From: Zobellella denitrificans
GTDB taxonomy: Bacteria; Pseudomonadota; Gammaproteobacteria; Enterobacterales; Aeromonadaceae
NCBI RefSeq assembly: GCF_002237365.1
Contig: NZ_NMUO01000025.1
Location: forward strand, 1 to 42,430
Direction of reading: 5' to 3'
Length of the DNA: 42,430 nt
This document shows, one piece after another, positions 40,565-42,430 of the stretch (its first letter is position 1; each line of letters opens with the position of its first letter). The notes beneath the pieces were generated by a model. It did no database searches and was not told where the DNA came from. It was given only the letters and a program-made list of their open reading frames with translations. A program made the translations under genes and the position numbers.

Positions 40565-41443
40565 ATGAAGATGACCCCTGCTTTGCGTGCCCGCCTGCTG
40601 GGCCTGATGACCCTGTGCCTGGGCTCCCTGGCCCAGGCCGCGCCTTTCGTGTTTACCGCCATCCCCGATCAGGACGAGCGCCACCTGACCGAGCGCTTCG
40701 GCAAGATTGCCGACTACCTGTCTGAAAAGCTGGAGGTGGAGGTGCAGTACATTCCGGTGAAGAGCTACCCGGCGGCGGTGAGCGCCTTTCGCAACGATCA
40801 GGTGCAGCTGGCCTGGTTCGGCGGCCTGACCGGGGTGCAGGCCCGCGAGCTGGTGCCGGGCAGCGAGGCCATCGCCCAGGGGGTGGAGGACACCGAGTTC
40901 GTCAGCTACATCATCGCCCACGCCAGCACCGGGCTGGGCGAGAGTGAGCAGTTACCCGCCGGCCTTGCCGGCAAGCGCTTCACCTTCGGCGACAAGGGCT
41001 CCACCTCCGGCCGGCTGATGCCCGAGTTCTACCTGCGCCAGCACTTCGGCCAGGCGCCGGAGCGGCTGTTTTCCCGGGTTGGCTTTTCCGGCGACCACAA
41101 CCGCACCATCAGCCTGGTGCAGTCCGGCGCCTTCGAGCTGGGCGCGGTGAACTACGCGGTGTGGGAGGCGGAAAAGGCCAAGGGCAATATCGACGAGAGC
41201 AAGGTCGGGGTGATCTGGGCCACGCCGGCCTATCCCGACTACCAGTGGAGCATCCGCGGCGACGTGGACGCGCGCTTCGGCGCCGGCTTCAAGCAGAAGG
41301 TGCAGCAGGCGCTGCTGGAGATGAAAGATCCCGAGCTGCTGGCGGCCTTCCCCCGCTCCGGCTTTATCGCGGCGAGCAACGACGACTACGCCCCCATCCG
41401 CGATACCGCCGTGGCCATCGGCATCATGGATCCCGAGCAGTAA
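40565..41443 (+). CDS. phosphonate/selenate-type ABC transporter substrate-binding protein
   Basis: The 292-residue protein has a signal peptide (cleavage after SLAQA) and a PhnD-like fold: FVFTAIPDQDERHLTERFGKIADYLSEKLEVEVQYIPVKSYPAAVSAFRNDQVQLAWFGGLTGVQAREL, KRFTFGDKGSTSGRLMPEF and SGDHNRTISLVQSGAFELGAVNY. The IPDQDE start and WFGGLTGVQAR are, to my recollection, typical of the clade annotated as putative selenate-binding (next to phosphonate and phosphite binders). No selD or mnmH gene is visible because the contig ends, so the ligand stays open. Its stop overlaps the ATPase start by one base (TAATG). Confidence 0.8.
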   Translation: MKMTPALRARLLGLMTLCLGSLAQAAPFVFTAIPDQDERHLTERFGKIADYLSEKLEVEVQYIPVKSYPAAVSAFRNDQVQLAWFGGLTGVQARELVPGSEAIAQGVEDTEFVSYIIAHASTGLGESEQLPAGLAGKRFTFGDKGSTSGRLMPEFYLRQHFGQAPERLFSRVGFSGDHNRTISLVQSGAFELGAVNYAVWEAEKAKGNIDESKVGVIWATPAYPDYQWSIRGDVDARFGAGFKQKVQQALLEMKDPELLAAFPRSGFIAASNDDYAPIRDTAVAIGIMDPEQ

Positions 41444-42114
41444 TGGACAAGGGCGCCAGCCTGTTCCGCTTCCACCAGGACACCCTGGGCTACGCGGGCA
41501 CCCCCGTGCTGCGCGAGTTGTCGCTGGAGGTGAGGGAAGGGGACAAGATCGCCCTGCTGGGCGAGTCGGGCACCGGCAAGAGCACCCTGCTGCGCCGGCT
41601 GCGCGAGCTGCGCCCCCATGAGGTGGCCTGGTGCCCGCAGCAGCCGGGGCTGGTGCCCATGCTGTCGGCCTTTCACAACATCTACATGGGGCGGCTCGAG
41701 CGCCATCCCTTCTGGTACAACCTGGCCAACCTGGTGCGGCCCCTGGCCCGGCCCCGGGCCGAGATCACCGAGCTGGCCAGCCAACTGGGGCTGGCCGGCC
41801 AGCTGTGGACCGCCGCCGAACGGCTCTCCGGCGGCCAGCAGGGCCGGGTCGGCCTGGGCCGGGCCCTGTACCAGCAAAAGCCCATCTTTATCGGCGACGA
41901 GCCGGTGTCGGCGCTGGACGAGCGCCAGGCCGACGAGCTGCTGCGGCTGGTCTGTGCCCGCCACCGCACCGTAGTGCTGGCGCTACACAATGTGGAGCAG
42001 GCGCTCACTCACTGCACCCGCATCGTCGGCCTGCGCCAGGGGCGGGTGGTGCTGGACGCGGCCAGCCAGGCGCTGACCCCGGACCAGCTGCGCACCCTGT
42101 ACCGGAGCCGCTGA
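41443..42114 (+). CDS. ABC transporter ATP-binding protein of the same importer
   Basis: The 223-residue ATPase has Walker A GESGTGKST, a Q-loop near WCPQQPGLVP, the signature LSGGQQGRVGLGRAL, Walker B PIFIGDEPVSALD and the H-loop VLALHN. It resembles PhnC-type ATPases but is short. It is joined to the binding protein by TAATG and to the permease by TGATG overlaps, so the three genes form one tightly coupled importer operon. Confidence 0.9.
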   Translation: MDKGASLFRFHQDTLGYAGTPVLRELSLEVREGDKIALLGESGTGKSTLLRRLRELRPHEVAWCPQQPGLVPMLSAFHNIYMGRLERHPFWYNLANLVRPLARPRAEITELASQLGLAGQLWTAAERLSGGQQGRVGLGRALYQQKPIFIGDEPVSALDERQADELLRLVCARHRTVVLALHNVEQALTHCTRIVGLRQGRVVLDAASQALTPDQLRTLYRSR

Positions 42115-42333
42115 TGGCCCAGCCGCAGCCGGCCCGGGCCATGGTGCACAGCAGCCTGCTGTTCCTGCTGCTGGCGCTGTTGTGCCTGCCCTGGGCCGAT
42201 CTGTCCGTCACCGCCCTCGACCCCTGGCACGAGCTTTCCCGCCTGGGCGCCGGCCTGCTGCTGCCGGCCCCGCCCGAGGCGGGGACCCTGCTTTCCGCCC
42301 TCGCCAACACCCTGGCCTTCGCCCTGCAGGGGG
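42114..42333 (+). CDS. ABC transporter permease, 3'-truncated by contig end
   Basis: It begins MAQPQPARAMVHSSLLFLLLALLCLPWADLSV, with one clear first membrane helix. LLSALANTLAFALQG follows, matching the start of a PhnE-type permease core (LxxTLxxAxxG). Genomic sequence stops at about 42333, after which adapter-like bases follow. The stop codon at 42375-42377 in this frame lies in that artefact and is not real. Confidence 0.8.
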
Positions 42334-42430
42334 CTGTTTCTTCTACACCTCCCCGCACCCCCGCGACTCTCGCTTAATTCGTATGTCCTCTTCCGCTTGA
42401 TAAACACTAAATACTTCAGCTACTACCCCA
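42334..42430. other. Nextera adapter read-through at right contig end
   Basis: From 42334 the sequence follows the Nextera transposase/i7 adapter (CTGTCTCTTATACACATCTC and onward) at 26 of 34 positions. An 8-nt index-like stretch (42368-42375) comes next. 42376-42399 then match the P7 end (ATCTCGTATGCCGTCTTCTG onward) at 19 of 24. The remaining A-rich tail fits over-read. This is technical sequence, not part of the genome. Confidence 0.93.

Noticed and set aside
1-42430. CRISPR arrays, prophage, integrase or toxin-antitoxin modules
   Set aside because: No regularly spaced repeats, cas, integrase, phage structural or typical toxin-antitoxin pairs were seen. The only mobile DNA is the IS30 remnant.

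Overview
The window is almost certainly one complete draft contig from a high-GC gammaproteobacterium. Gene content fits an Aeromonadales-like marine or environmental organism (Oceanimonas/Zobellella type), which is an inference. It rests on pntAB, pyrBI with an attenuated leader, holD-rimI, mtfA, yghU, a yafC/dkgB pair and an enterobacterial-type mhp cluster. Both ends carry degenerate matches to Tn5/Nextera sequencing adapters, so the first and last genes are cut by the assembly, not by biology.

Layout. 1-4.6 kb: a truncated 2-keto-4-pentenoate hydratase-like gene, an SBF-family transporter that seems to start at ATC, a YafC-like LysR regulator diverging from an MFS exporter, and dkgB. 4.6-11 kb: a head-to-head REP pair, an exported TPR/His-motif protein, a RecQ-family helicase, yghU, doxX and a YhhW-type pirin. 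11-21.7 kb: the 3-(3-hydroxyphenyl)propionate degradation regulon, made of mhpR, the divergent operon mhpABCDFE, and a second unit with an MHS-family transporter and a DcaP-like porin. Both units have the same promoter layout: a GTGCAC-N3-GTGCAC MhpR operator exactly 48 bp from operator centre to the -10 box. 21.8-26.8 kb: a GNAT, an SDR remnant, a small conserved-looking ORF, pyrI-pyrB with a 47-codon leader and attenuator, tRNA-Trp(CCA), holD-rimI and an M23 peptidase. 27-32.7 kb: an atypical NRAMP-like transporter, mtfA and pntAB.

32.7-37.9 kb is a low-GC accessory segment. It holds a NYN/OST-HTH putative RNase, a decayed MCP 3' end, an IS30-family transposase remnant, and a folate-independent methionine synthase module (mesX-mesD, called from family recognition) with a MetR-type regulator. 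A perfect MetR box (TGAA-N5-TTCA) sits at the centre of a 33-nt inverted repeat in front of metR. Weaker MetR- and MetJ-like sites precede mesX. A 40-nt perfect palindrome and a nested structured element lie between metR and mesX. The MCP remnant and an intact MCP gene flank the module as direct repeats.

37.9-42.3 kb returns to high GC: the intact MCP, azlCD, and a phosphonate/selenate-type ABC importer whose permease runs into adapter sequence.

How it fits together. The mhp units encode outer-membrane entry (porin), inner-membrane uptake (MHS), ring hydroxylation and cleavage, and conversion to pyruvate plus acetyl-CoA, all apparently under MhpR. The mes module would make methionine from homocysteine without methyl-folate, under MetR and perhaps MetJ.
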